Shown in pieces: positions 37,115-45,357 of a stretch of DNA of 64,000 nt. The notes below the pieces were generated by a model. The model saw only the letters and a program-made list of their open reading frames with translations. It did not search any database and had not been told where the DNA came from. Made by a program: the position numbers and the translations under genes. The DNA comes from Burkholderiales bacterium (GTDB taxonomy: Bacteria; Pseudomonadota; Gammaproteobacteria; Burkholderiales; SG8-41), in the NCBI GenBank assembly GCA_030684405.1, contig JAUXYA010000005.1:124001-188000 (forward strand). Direction: 5' to 3'. Within the stretch, counting starts at the first letter, position 1, and each line of letters opens with the position of its first letter.

Positions 37115-38104
37115 GTGTTGAACCGACCTTTTGCATTTTCCCTGGCTAGCGGATTGGTATTCGCTGGTCTTGCGTTGAGCGCCGCGCCGCTGGCCGCGCA
37201 AACCAAGTCCTATCCTTCCAAGCCGATACGTGTGGTTGTGCCGCTGGCACCCGGCGGCGGCAGCGATATCGTCGCGCGCATTGCCGCACAGGCGCTGTCT
37301 GATGCCTGGGGACAGACGCTGGTCATCGACAACCGGCCCGGCGCGGGCGGCACCATGGGCACGATGATCGTCGCCAAGGCGCCGGCTGACGGCTACACCG
37401 CGCTGGTGTCGAGCTCGACCATGGCGATCGGTCCCGCGCTGTTCAAGAACATCGGGTTTGATGTACTGAGGGATTTTGCTCCGGTGACGCTGATTGCCGA
37501 TCAGCCCAGCATCATCGCCGTCAATCCGAAAGTTCCGGCAAAGACGCTCTCCGAGTTGATCGCATTGTTCAAGAAGGAACCGGGCAAGTATGCCTTCGGT
37601 TCTGCTGGCAACGGTACGGCGAGCCACCTTGCCAATGAATTGTTCAAGCTCTCGGCCAAGGTCAACACGATCCACGTGCCGTACAAGAGCGCCGGCCTCG
37701 CCACCACCGGGCTGCTCTCTGGTGAACTCCAGTACATGGTGACCAACATGGCCACCGCACTGCCCCAGGTGCGCGCGGGCCGCCTCACCGGCGTCGCCGT
37801 GACCAGCGAGAAACGCGTGGAAGCGGCGCCGGACATCCCGACCGCGATCGAAGCGGGGCTGCCGGGATTTTCCTACACCACCTGGTACGGCTTACTGGTG
37901 CCTGCAGGCACGCCGGCTGCAGTGGTCAAGCGTTTCCAGGGTGACCTCGCCAAGCAGTCGCGCGATCCGCAGATCGCCCAGCGCTTCTCCAGCCAGGGCC
38001 TGACCGTGCGCGTAAGCGCGCCGCAGGAGTTCTCGAAATACCTGTCGGAAGAGGTAGCGCGCTGGCAGCAGGTTGTCGATGCAGCAGGCATACAGAAGCA
38101 GTAA
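37115..38104 (+). CDS. Bug (TctC-family) periplasmic solute-binding protein
   Basis: It has 329 residues, starting with GTG; CAAGGA lies about 9 bases upstream. Signal peptide ends near LAAQ. The ligand loop is PLAPGGGSD (D51), with Leu in place of the usual Phe, and VPYKSAGLA replaces the commoner YKGGGPA. It lies between the acyl-CoA ligase and a Gfo/Idh/MocA gene. Confidence 0.92.
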   Translation: MLNRPFAFSLASGLVFAGLALSAAPLAAQTKSYPSKPIRVVVPLAPGGGSDIVARIAAQALSDAWGQTLVIDNRPGAGGTMGTMIVAKAPADGYTALVSSSTMAIGPALFKNIGFDVLRDFAPVTLIADQPSIIAVNPKVPAKTLSELIALFKKEPGKYAFGSAGNGTASHLANELFKLSAKVNTIHVPYKSAGLATTGLLSGELQYMVTNMATALPQVRAGRLTGVAVTSEKRVEAAPDIPTAIEAGLPGFSYTTWYGLLVPAGTPAAVVKRFQGDLAKQSRDPQIAQRFSSQGLTVRVSAPQEFSKYLSEEVARWQQVVDAAGIQKQ

Positions 38105-38204
38105 CAGCAGCATCCAGCCGTCCCGTTTTGCGCGTCCCGCGCCGTTCTTCCCCCACCCCTCTCCGCGCGGCGCGCTTTTCTCGTTGTTCTTGATGTGAAT
38201 CGCC

Positions 38205-38231
38205 GGGCATTCCACATGCTGTGGAATGCCC
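38205..38231. promoter_or_regulatory. Perfect 12-base-pair inverted repeat
   Basis: GGGCATTCCACA (38205-38216), loop TGC, TGTGGAATGCCC (38220-38231). No T-run follows on either side. It could be an operator for the downstream oxidoreductase or a terminator of the preceding Bug gene. The rest of 38105-38357 shows no gene. Confidence 0.5.
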
Positions 38232-38357
38232 GTCTCCGGCTTGTGATGCATCGGCCCCTTGGCTAGACTCCACGGGCATGCGTGTTGCCCCATGAAACCC
38301 TGCGACACGACCGATTGAACGTCGCTGCGCAATGCACGCAGCGCTGCCGGAGGAGAC

Positions 38358-39446
38358 ATCATCGAACGCAAGAGCTTGGGCCTCGCCGTCATCGGCTCGG
38401 GCCGCATCGGTGGGCTGCGCGCGCAGCTCGCGGCAGGACATCCCGCGGTGCGCTTCATCGCGACCGCCGACCAGGATGCAAAAAAAGCGGAGGCGCTGGC
38501 GAAAAAGGTTGGCGCCGCTGTCCATTCGGCGGACAACGACGCGATCATCGCCCATCCCGAAGTGAACGCGGTCATCGTTTCAACCAGCGAGGGTGAACAC
38601 CTGGCGCCGATCCTGAAGGCGCTCGAACTCGGCAAACCGGTGCTGGTGGAAAAGCCCATCGCGTTGTCCCTGGCCGATGCCGACCAGGTCATCCGCAGCA
38701 TCGAAAAATCCGGTGTCGGCGTGCATGTCGGCTACAGCCGGCGTTACAAGGAGCGTTACCAGATCGCCAAGGAACAGATCGTGCAGGGGCGCATCGGCCG
38801 CATGACGGGCGGGGCTGCACGGGTGTTCAACTCGCGTTCACAGGCGCTGGGCATGCTCCAGCGCAATCCGCATGCGACACCGGTGGTCGATGCGCTGACC
38901 TATTACGTCGACCTGATGAACTGGTTCCATGAAGGTCATCACCTGGTCGAAGTCTATGCGCGTGGCCAGAAAGGCGTGCTGAGAGATGCGGGTCACCCCG
39001 ATGTCGAGGACATCAGCTATGCGATCCTCACTTATTCCGACGGTGCGGTGATCAACCTCGGCATCAGTTATGCGCTGCCGGCGAAATATCCCGCGCTGGG
39101 CCATGCCGCCCGCGTCGAACTGGTCGGCACCGACGGCGTGATGATCCTTGACGACGACCACACCGACCAGCTGATGTACACCGAGAAGGGGATTCCGCAC
39201 GTCTACCTGCCGGATCACACCGTCAACATGGTGTTTCTGCAGAGCGGCACGCCCGGCGACTGGGCGCTCGGCGAGTTCTGGGGACCGATTGCCAACGAGA
39301 CACGGGCCTGGCTGGACCACCTGGCCATGGGCAAGCCCTGCACCCTGGCCAGGCCGCGCGAGGCGAGGCACAACCTCGAGGTGACGCTGGCGATCGAGCA
39401 TTCGATGGCCTGCGGCCGAGCGGTAACGCTCCCGCTGGTCCGATAA
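38358..39446 (+). CDS. Gfo/Idh/MocA-family NAD(P)-dependent oxidoreductase
   Basis: About 356-362 residues. Rossmann motif AVIGSGRIGGLRA is at the N-terminus, then VLVEKPIALS (the EKP lysine motif) and YSRRYKERY. Family members oxidise or reduce inositols, sugars or their acids. There is no ATG: the frame contains TTG at 38376, but a strong GGAGGAG (38349-38355) points to the ATC codons at 38358/38361, giving IIERKSLGLAVIG. The coordinates here follow that Shine-Dalgarno sequence; the start is uncertain. Confidence 0.85.
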   Translation: MIERKSLGLAVIGSGRIGGLRAQLAAGHPAVRFIATADQDAKKAEALAKKVGAAVHSADNDAIIAHPEVNAVIVSTSEGEHLAPILKALELGKPVLVEKPIALSLADADQVIRSIEKSGVGVHVGYSRRYKERYQIAKEQIVQGRIGRMTGGAARVFNSRSQALGMLQRNPHATPVVDALTYYVDLMNWFHEGHHLVEVYARGQKGVLRDAGHPDVEDISYAILTYSDGAVINLGISYALPAKYPALGHAARVELVGTDGVMILDDDHTDQLMYTEKGIPHVYLPDHTVNMVFLQSGTPGDWALGEFWGPIANETRAWLDHLAMGKPCTLARPREARHNLEVTLAIEHSMACGRAVTLPLVR

Positions 39447-39496
39447 CGGCTGCCGCAATGGCAACAGGTAGTGAAAGACAGACAAGGGGGAAAGTG

Positions 39497-40468
39497 ATGA
39501 AGATGCAATATGCACTGCTGGTGGTGTTGTGTGTGGTGGCAGCCACGGTACAAGCTGCCGGGAATTATCCCCAGCGGCCGATCCGTTTCATCGTGCCGTT
39601 TCCCCCGGCCGGCGGAACCGACACCGTCGCCCGGCTGATTGCCGGTCCGCTGGCCGAGCGCCTGAAGCAGCAGGTGATCATCGACAACCGCGGCGGTGCC
39701 AACGCGATCATTGGTACCGACCTGGGCGCCAAGGCGCCGCCCGACGGCTACACCTGGGTGTTCTGTCTGCCCGCCAGCGTGTCGGTGAATCCGACGCTGT
39801 ACCGCAATCTGCCCTACGATCCCGCGCGCGATTTTGTGCCGGTGATCCGGCTCAACACCATCGCCCTGCTGATGACGGTGACCAACAATCTGCCGGCAAA
39901 AAATGTTGCCGAGCTGGTGGCGCTGGCAAAAGCCAAACCCGGCACCCTGAACTACGCGTCCTCCGGCAACGGTGGTGCCGCCCATCTCGCGATGGCGCTG
40001 TTCAACCTGACAGCCGGCTTGGACATGGTGCACGTGCCGTACAAGGGCGGCGGTCCGGCGATGACCGACCTGATATCGGGGCAGGTGCAGATCATGGCGG
40101 GTCCGATGATCGGGGCTGTTCCGCATGTTAAGGCGGGGCGTGTGCGCGCGCTCGCGGTGATGACCGACCGGCGCGTGCAGGGCTTGCCTGATGTGCCCGC
40201 GGCGGGTGAAACAGTCAAGGGTTTCGAGAGCAGCATCTGGCACGGTGTCCTGATGCCGAAAGGAACGCCGGCCGCCATCGTCCGCCAGGTCAACCGGGAG
40301 ATCAATGAGGTGCTGAAAATCGCCGAGGTGCGCGATCGCATGGCGTCCCAGGGCGCGGAACCGGCGGGCGGTTCGCCCGAGGACTTTGCCATCTGGATCC
40401 GCAACGATACCGCAAAGTATTCGAAACTGCTGAAGCACATCGGTATGGCCGGCAGCGAGAACCGCTGA
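39497..40468 (+). CDS. Bug (TctC-family) periplasmic solute-binding protein
   Basis: It has 323 residues from ATG 39497, preceded by GGGGGAAAG. Signal peptide ends around VQAAG. The ligand loop PFPPAGGTD (D42) carries an Ala for the first Gly. VPYKGGGPAMTD is present. It lies between a Gfo/Idh/MocA gene and an SMP-30 lactonase gene, all in one direction, suggesting one unit for a sugar-acid-like substrate. Confidence 0.93.
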   Translation: MKMQYALLVVLCVVAATVQAAGNYPQRPIRFIVPFPPAGGTDTVARLIAGPLAERLKQQVIIDNRGGANAIIGTDLGAKAPPDGYTWVFCLPASVSVNPTLYRNLPYDPARDFVPVIRLNTIALLMTVTNNLPAKNVAELVALAKAKPGTLNYASSGNGGAAHLAMALFNLTAGLDMVHVPYKGGGPAMTDLISGQVQIMAGPMIGAVPHVKAGRVRALAVMTDRRVQGLPDVPAAGETVKGFESSIWHGVLMPKGTPAAIVRQVNREINEVLKIAEVRDRMASQGAEPAGGSPEDFAIWIRNDTAKYSKLLKHIGMAGSENR

Positions 40469-40486
40469 CGGCGCTTCGCCGTAACG

Positions 40487-40506
40487 GGAGATTGAAGGAG
40501 ATTGAA
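40487..40506 (+). repeat. Tandem duplication of a ribosome-binding region
   Basis: The 10-base unit GGAGATTGAA occurs twice in tandem just before the lactonase ATG at 40509, giving two GGAG sequences. The second is at a usable distance. Confidence 0.8.
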
Positions 40507-40508
40507 CG

Positions 40509-41441
40509 ATGTCGTTTTTCGAACCGCCGCCGCTGATCGAGGCGAACGTTTTTGCATCCGTGCCTACGCGCCTGCGCAAGGGCGGTGCGCCTTCAAGCTG
40601 GATCGATGCCAATCATCCGGGTTCGAAGCTCGACTGTTTTCTTGAGGGACCGGCCTTCGACCGCGAGGGTAATCTCTACCTGGTCGACATTCCCTACGGT
40701 CGCATCCTGAAGATGTCGCCGCAAGGGGAATTCGACGTCGCCGCTGAATATGAAGGCTGGCCCAACGGACTGGCGGTGCACAAGGACGGTTCGCTGTTCA
40801 TTGCCGATTACCGCCGCGGCATCCTGCGCTGCGATGCGAAAACGGGGCGCGTGGAAGATTTCCTGACCCACATTCATTCCGAGGGCTTCAAGGGTGCCAA
40901 CGACCTGACGTTCGCACGCAACGGCGACCTCTATTTCACCGATCAGGGTCAGACCGGGATCCACGATCCGACGGGCCGCGTTTACCGTTACAGTGCGGAC
41001 GGCCGCCTCGATTGCCTGATCAGCAACGGACCGAGTCCCAACGGCATCGTGCTTGATCCGCAGGACAAGGTGCTGTTCGTCGCGATGACCCGTGCCAACT
41101 GCATGTGGCATTGCCCGCTGAAGGGCGGATCGGTTAACAAGGCCGGCGTGTTTGCTGTGCTGCCCGGCATTCACGGTCCCGACGGTCTCGCGATGGACGA
41201 GGCCGGCAACCTCTCGGCAGCGCATGCGCGTCCCGGCATCGTCTGGCTGTTCGGTCCGATGGGTGAGCCGCTGGCGCGGGTGCAAAGCAAACAAAAGGGT
41301 GAACTGAAGACTGCGCGGATGACCAACATGGCCTACGGCGGTGCAGACCGCAAAACGCTGTATATCTGCGATTCCTATCGCGGCGAGATCCTGGTGGCGC
41401 CAATGCCGGTTGCGGGCAAGATCCTGTATTCACATCTCTGA
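40509..41441 (+). CDS. SMP-30/gluconolactonase-family protein
   Basis: It has 310 residues, a paralogue of the 34315-35235 gene (shared MSFF start, DCFLEGPAFDREGNLYLVDIPYG, ANDLTFARNGDLYFTDQGQTG, PSPNGIVLD, HGPDGLAMDE). The propeller metal residues are conserved. It should be a cytoplasmic lactonase. Its stop overlaps the ATG of the next Bug gene by one base (TGATGA), so the two are co-translated: an imported lactone or its acid product is a reasonable substrate. Confidence 0.9.
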   Translation: MSFFEPPPLIEANVFASVPTRLRKGGAPSSWIDANHPGSKLDCFLEGPAFDREGNLYLVDIPYGRILKMSPQGEFDVAAEYEGWPNGLAVHKDGSLFIADYRRGILRCDAKTGRVEDFLTHIHSEGFKGANDLTFARNGDLYFTDQGQTGIHDPTGRVYRYSADGRLDCLISNGPSPNGIVLDPQDKVLFVAMTRANCMWHCPLKGGSVNKAGVFAVLPGIHGPDGLAMDEAGNLSAAHARPGIVWLFGPMGEPLARVQSKQKGELKTARMTNMAYGGADRKTLYICDSYRGEILVAPMPVAGKILYSHL

Positions 41442-42421
41442 TGAATAGAAAAATAATGTCTATAATCAAATACTTATTTTCATTAATCGCATTGTCTGTG
41501 ATGGTGCTGCCGGTGCTGGCACAGAACTATCCGACCCGTACGGTGCGTCTGATCGTGCCCTCGGCGCCGGGCGGCGGTACCGACATCTCGGCGCGTATCC
41601 TCGCGCCGCAGCTGACCCAGTTCCTCGGTCAGCAGGTCGTCGTTGAAAATCGCGCCGGTGCCGGCACGATGATCGGTGGCGAGGCGGTGGCGCGCGCGGC
41701 CCCCGATGGCTACACGTTGCTGATGGGCATCAGCACACTGGCGATCAATCCGGCAATGTACAGAAAAGTGCCCTACGACGCACTGAAGGACCTCGCGCCG
41801 ATTTCGCAGGCGGTGTCGCTGTCCAATGTGCTGGTGGTGCATCCCTCGCTGCCGGCAAAAAATGTGAAGGAGTTCATCGAATTGGTGAAACCGCGGCCGG
41901 GACAAATCAACTTTGCCTCCGCCGGTGTCGGCACCAGTCCCCACCTGTCGATGGAGCTGTTCCTGGTGATGACCGGGCTCAAGATGATGCACATCCCGTA
42001 CAAGGGTTCCGGTCCCGGTGTCACCGACCTGATCGCCGGCCACGTGCCGGCGATGATGCCCAACATGCTGTCGGCGCAGCCGCACATCAAGTCGGGCCGG
42101 CTGCGCGCTCTCGGCGTCACCGGTTCGAAACGCGCGCCGGGCGCCGATGACATCCCGACCATCGCCGAAGCCGGCGTGCCGGGGTACGAAGCGGTGCAGT
42201 GGTACGGCGTGCTGGCGCCGGCAGCGGTGTCGCGCGACATCATTACAAAACTCCATACCGGCGTTGTGCGCGCGCTGCAGAACCCGGAAGTGCGCCAGCG
42301 TCTGCTTAACGACGGTGCCGAGCCGATTGGCAGCAGTCCCGAGGAATTCTCGGCTTATCTGCGCAGCGAGACGGCGAAGTGGGCGAAGGTGATACAGGCG
42401 GCGGGTATCAAGCCCGAGTAG
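41441..42421 (+). CDS. Bug (TctC-family) periplasmic solute-binding protein
   Basis: It has 326 residues. It overlaps the lactonase stop by one base. The first 20 codons are unusually AT-rich (MNRKIMSIIKYLFSLIALSV). Signal peptide ends near VLAQ. The loop is PSAPGGGTD (D48), with Ser replacing Phe, and IPYKGSGPG follows. Confidence 0.93.
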   Translation: MNRKIMSIIKYLFSLIALSVMVLPVLAQNYPTRTVRLIVPSAPGGGTDISARILAPQLTQFLGQQVVVENRAGAGTMIGGEAVARAAPDGYTLLMGISTLAINPAMYRKVPYDALKDLAPISQAVSLSNVLVVHPSLPAKNVKEFIELVKPRPGQINFASAGVGTSPHLSMELFLVMTGLKMMHIPYKGSGPGVTDLIAGHVPAMMPNMLSAQPHIKSGRLRALGVTGSKRAPGADDIPTIAEAGVPGYEAVQWYGVLAPAAVSRDIITKLHTGVVRALQNPEVRQRLLNDGAEPIGSSPEEFSAYLRSETAKWAKVIQAAGIKPE

Positions 42422-42460
42422 TCCGTTCTCGGACGTTGTCTCAAAACATCTATTAAACAG

Positions 42461-42544
42461 CCGTTCGCCCTGAGCTTGTCGAAGGGCGAGTCAACTAGAG
42501 AAAAGCCGGTAAAAACCGGGCTTCGCCAAGCTCAGCCCGAACGG
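42461..42544. repeat. Palindromic interspersed repeat (REP-like)
   Basis: Starts with CCGTTCG and ends with CGAACGG. Between them are complementary segments (CCTGAGCTTGTCGAAG and CTTCGCCAAGCTCAG) and a small hairpin GCCGGT-AAAA-ACCGGG. It lies downstream of a Bug gene and upstream of an MmgE/PrpD gene; no coding function. Confidence 0.7.
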
Positions 42545-42562
42545 TATTTGATGTAACAAAGC

Positions 42563-42614
42563 ATGAAAAAAACACCCCCGAAGATTTCATGAAAAAAACA
42601 CCCCCAAAAATCTC
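42563..42614 (+). repeat. 26-base tandem duplication across a start codon
   Basis: Unit 1 (42563-42588) and unit 2 (42589-42614) both begin ATGAAAAAAACACCCCC and differ at four positions. Unit 1 encodes MKKTPPKIS and then stops at TGA 42590-42592, overlapping the ATG of unit 2 at 42589. Confidence 0.85.
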
Positions 42615-43962
42615 TCCCCTGATGCACAAGCTGGCGACCTACATCGCCGCCGCACCCCGCCGCGCATTGCCGGCAAAAGTCACAGAGCGCGCGAAGCACC
42701 ACCTGCTCGACACGCTGGCGGCGATGCTCTCCGGTTCGCAGCTGCTGCCCGGCCGCCGTGCGATCGAGTTCATCGACACCCAGGGCGGCGTGCCCGAGGC
42801 CACGGTGATCGGCTCGGACATCCGCACTACCGCGATCAACGCTGCGCTCGCCAACGGCATGCATGCTCACGCCGACGAGACTGACGACACCTATTACCTG
42901 GCGCTGGTGCATCCCGGCTGCGGCGTGGTACCGGCCGCGTTGGCGCTGGCCGAGCGTGAACGTGCCGGCGGCACCGCGCTGTTGCGTGCCGTGGTGCTGG
43001 GTTACGACGTCTGCGCGCGGATGTCGATCGCGCTGGGCATCGAGCGTTTCCGTGAGCGCGGCCATTCGACACACAGCTTCGGCCACATGTTCGGCGCCGC
43101 TGCCGCCGCGGCGGCGATCCTTAAGTTGAACTATGACCAGACGCGTTACCTGCTGTCGTACACCGCACAACAGGCTTCGGGCCTGTCCTGCTGGGCGCGC
43201 GACATCGAGCACATTGAAAAGGCTTTTGACTTCGGCGGCATGCCTGCGCGGAATGGCGTTACCGCGGCGCTGATGGTGTCAATGAAGTTTACGGGTGTCG
43301 AGGATGTGTTCGAGGGCGACCGCAGTTTTTTCCATGCCCACGGCCTGACCGCGAGCCCGGAGAAACTGGTGGCGGACCTCGGCCGCAGGTACGAAATCAT
43401 GAACACCTCGATCAAGCGCTGGGCGGTCGGTTATCCGATTCAGGCGCCGCTGGATGCGGTAATGAACCTGATCGAAAAGCACGACATTACGGCCAAGAAC
43501 GTCGAACGCGTGACCATCACCATCGACGAGCAGGGCGCGCGCACGGTCAATCAGCGCACGATGGCCAGCATCAACATCCAGCACCTGGTCGCGGTGATGC
43601 TGCTCGACGGCGACATCAGCTTTGCCTCGGCGCATGACGATCGCCGGGTGCGTGATCCGCAGGTGCTGAGGCTGAAGGAGAGAATAGAACTCAAGGGTAG
43701 CGCTGTGCTGGGCCGAGCCAAGACCACCCAGGCCATCGTCGAGATCACCCCCCGCGACGGCCGCCGGCTGCGCCACCACACGAAAGCCGTACGCGGCACT
43801 GCGGCCAATCCGATGCCGCGGAAGGAAGTGGCGGCCAAGGCGCGCGACCTGCTGCTGCCGCTGCTCGGCCGCCGACACAGCGAAAAACTGATTGATGCTG
43901 TGTGGAACATCGAAGGCCTGCATGATGTCCGCGCATTGCGCCCGCTGCTCGCAGTAAAATAA
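42589..43962 (+). CDS. MmgE/PrpD family protein
   Basis: It has 457 residues. MmgE/PrpD fold: HHLLDTLAAMLSGSQLLPGR near the N-terminus, the His/Asp region GMHAHADETDDTYY, RERGHSTHSFGHMFGAAAAAA, and KRWAVGYPIQAPLDA. It is distant from the PrpD at 32712. Members include dehydratases and isomerases such as cis-aconitate decarboxylase and iminodisuccinate epimerase; the reaction here cannot be assigned. The start lies in a tandem duplication creating an overlapping 9-codon mini-ORF. Confidence 0.85.
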   Translation: MKKTPPKISPLMHKLATYIAAAPRRALPAKVTERAKHHLLDTLAAMLSGSQLLPGRRAIEFIDTQGGVPEATVIGSDIRTTAINAALANGMHAHADETDDTYYLALVHPGCGVVPAALALAERERAGGTALLRAVVLGYDVCARMSIALGIERFRERGHSTHSFGHMFGAAAAAAAILKLNYDQTRYLLSYTAQQASGLSCWARDIEHIEKAFDFGGMPARNGVTAALMVSMKFTGVEDVFEGDRSFFHAHGLTASPEKLVADLGRRYEIMNTSIKRWAVGYPIQAPLDAVMNLIEKHDITAKNVERVTITIDEQGARTVNQRTMASINIQHLVAVMLLDGDISFASAHDDRRVRDPQVLRLKERIELKGSAVLGRAKTTQAIVEITPRDGRRLRHHTKAVRGTAANPMPRKEVAAKARDLLLPLLGRRHSEKLIDAVWNIEGLHDVRALRPLLAVK

Positions 43963-43988
43963 TCAATACCAAGCGCAATGATATGAAT

Positions 43989-44054
43989 CGTCACCCCGGC
44001 GCAAGACGGGGTCCGGAAACGTGCCACAGGATGCCGGCATTCGCGGGCATGACG
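43989..44054. repeat. Palindromic interspersed repeat
   Basis: Bounded by CGTCA and TGACG, with CCCCGGCG...GACGGGG and ATGCCGGCAT inside. It belongs to the CGTCA-ended repeats common in proteobacterial intergenic regions. Confidence 0.6.
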
Positions 44055-44136
44055 AACGGTTTGATGAGCCCGTAACTGCGAAGCCACCTGTTTTATGGAG
44101 AATTACATAAGTACGTGGCACGATGACTGCGCCCCG

Positions 44137-44247
44137 TCATTCCTGCGCGCCCCGAAGGAAGTCCCCTTGGGGGGCAAGCAGGAATCCAGGGGTTTTGTAT
44201 TGAAGCGGAACTGGATTCCGGCTCGCGCTACGCGCGTCCGGAATGAC
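44137..44247. repeat. Palindromic interspersed repeat, double hairpin
   Basis: Bounded by GTCATTCC and GGAATGAC. Two sub-hairpins: ATTCCTGC with GCAGGAAT, and GGATTCCGG with the right end. It sits just upstream of the amidohydrolase gene. Confidence 0.7.
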
Positions 44248-44297
44248 GGTATCTTTGTCACTGAATTATGTAATCATAAATAATTCGAGGAATTTTT

Positions 44298-45290
44298 ATG
44301 TCCAAGCGTTACGACCTGCACAGCCACGTCATCCCGCCGACCATCATCGCGGCGATGGAGAAGGATCCCAAGCGTTTCCACACCAGCATCTGGGAAAAGG
44401 ATGGCAAGAAATACTTCGACGTGCATGGACGGCCGGCGATCCTCAGCCCGGATTTCTACGATGCTGATGCCAAGATCGAATGGATGAGCCGCAACAAGCT
44501 TGACGTGTCGGCGATCTCGGTCGGACCGCCGATCTATTTCTACTGGCTGCCAGCCGAAGCCGGGCTCTATGCCGCGCAGCTCGCCAACGACGGCATTGCG
44601 CAGATGGTGGCGAAACACCCCTCACGGTTGCGCGGCATGGCGCACCTGCCGATGCAGGATCCGGACGCGGCGATCACCGAGCTTGAACGCGTAGTCAAGG
44701 AATACGGTTTCAAGGCGGTGGAGCTGGCAACTTCAATCGAGGGCACGCCGCTCGCCGCGCAGAAATTCCGCAAGGTGCTGAAGACCATCGAACAGCTGGG
44801 CTGCTTCGTCTTTGCGCACCCCTACCAGTGCCTGGCCAAGGGCGGTATGGAGGACTACTACCTGTCGAACTTCGTCGGTTTTCCGCTCGACACCACACTG
44901 ATGGTGGCGCATCTGATGTTCAGCGGCGCGATGGATGAGATGCCGAAGCTGCGTGTCCTGCTGCCGCATGGCGGCGGCTTCATTCCCTACCAGATCGGGC
45001 GCTTCCGCCATGGCCACCAGGTGCGGCAGGAGCCGCAGGTCAACAACCCCACGCCGCCGCGCGAACTGTTCAAGCGTTTCTATTTCGACTGCCTGACCCA
45101 CGATCCGAAAGCGGCCAAGTACCTGATTGATCAAGTCGGGGCCGACCACGTGGTCATCGGCACTGACCATCCCTTCGACATGGCGCCGCTCGACGTGCCG
45201 GCGGCAGTGGACGGCATTCCGGGGCTGACGGCGGAGGAGAAGGACTGGCTGTGCGAACGCACGGCGAAGACTCTGCTGGGGGAAGGCTGA
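44298..45290 (+). CDS. Amidohydrolase family protein, ACMSD-like
   Basis: It has 330 residues. A metal-dependent TIM barrel: YDLHSHV (HxH), VFAHPYQ (His), LLPHGGGFIPYQ (His) and VIGTDHPFDM (Asp). The order and spacing fit the aminocarboxymuconate-semialdehyde/gamma-resorcylate decarboxylase subgroup, which performs non-oxidative decarboxylation of aromatic or muconate acids. TCGAGGA is upstream. Following the MmgE/PrpD gene, it may be part of an acid-degradation route. Confidence 0.88.
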   Translation: MSKRYDLHSHVIPPTIIAAMEKDPKRFHTSIWEKDGKKYFDVHGRPAILSPDFYDADAKIEWMSRNKLDVSAISVGPPIYFYWLPAEAGLYAAQLANDGIAQMVAKHPSRLRGMAHLPMQDPDAAITELERVVKEYGFKAVELATSIEGTPLAAQKFRKVLKTIEQLGCFVFAHPYQCLAKGGMEDYYLSNFVGFPLDTTLMVAHLMFSGAMDEMPKLRVLLPHGGGFIPYQIGRFRHGHQVRQEPQVNNPTPPRELFKRFYFDCLTHDPKAAKYLIDQVGADHVVIGTDHPFDMAPLDVPAAVDGIPGLTAEEKDWLCERTAKTLLGEG

Positions 45291-45357
45291 GCGGAGTCCC
45301 TCCCCCGTCCTGATGGGCGCTGATGCCCGTTCGCCTGCTCAGGTGAGGCGTGCCGGA

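Larger units (their letters stand above)
43963..44297. other. Intergenic region holding two palindromic repeats
   Basis: No gene seen. It contains inverted-repeat elements at 43989-44054 and 44137-44247. Outside the second lie ATTACATAA (44103-44111) and TTATGTAAT (44266-44274), a further perfect inverted pair enclosing it. Confidence 0.7.
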
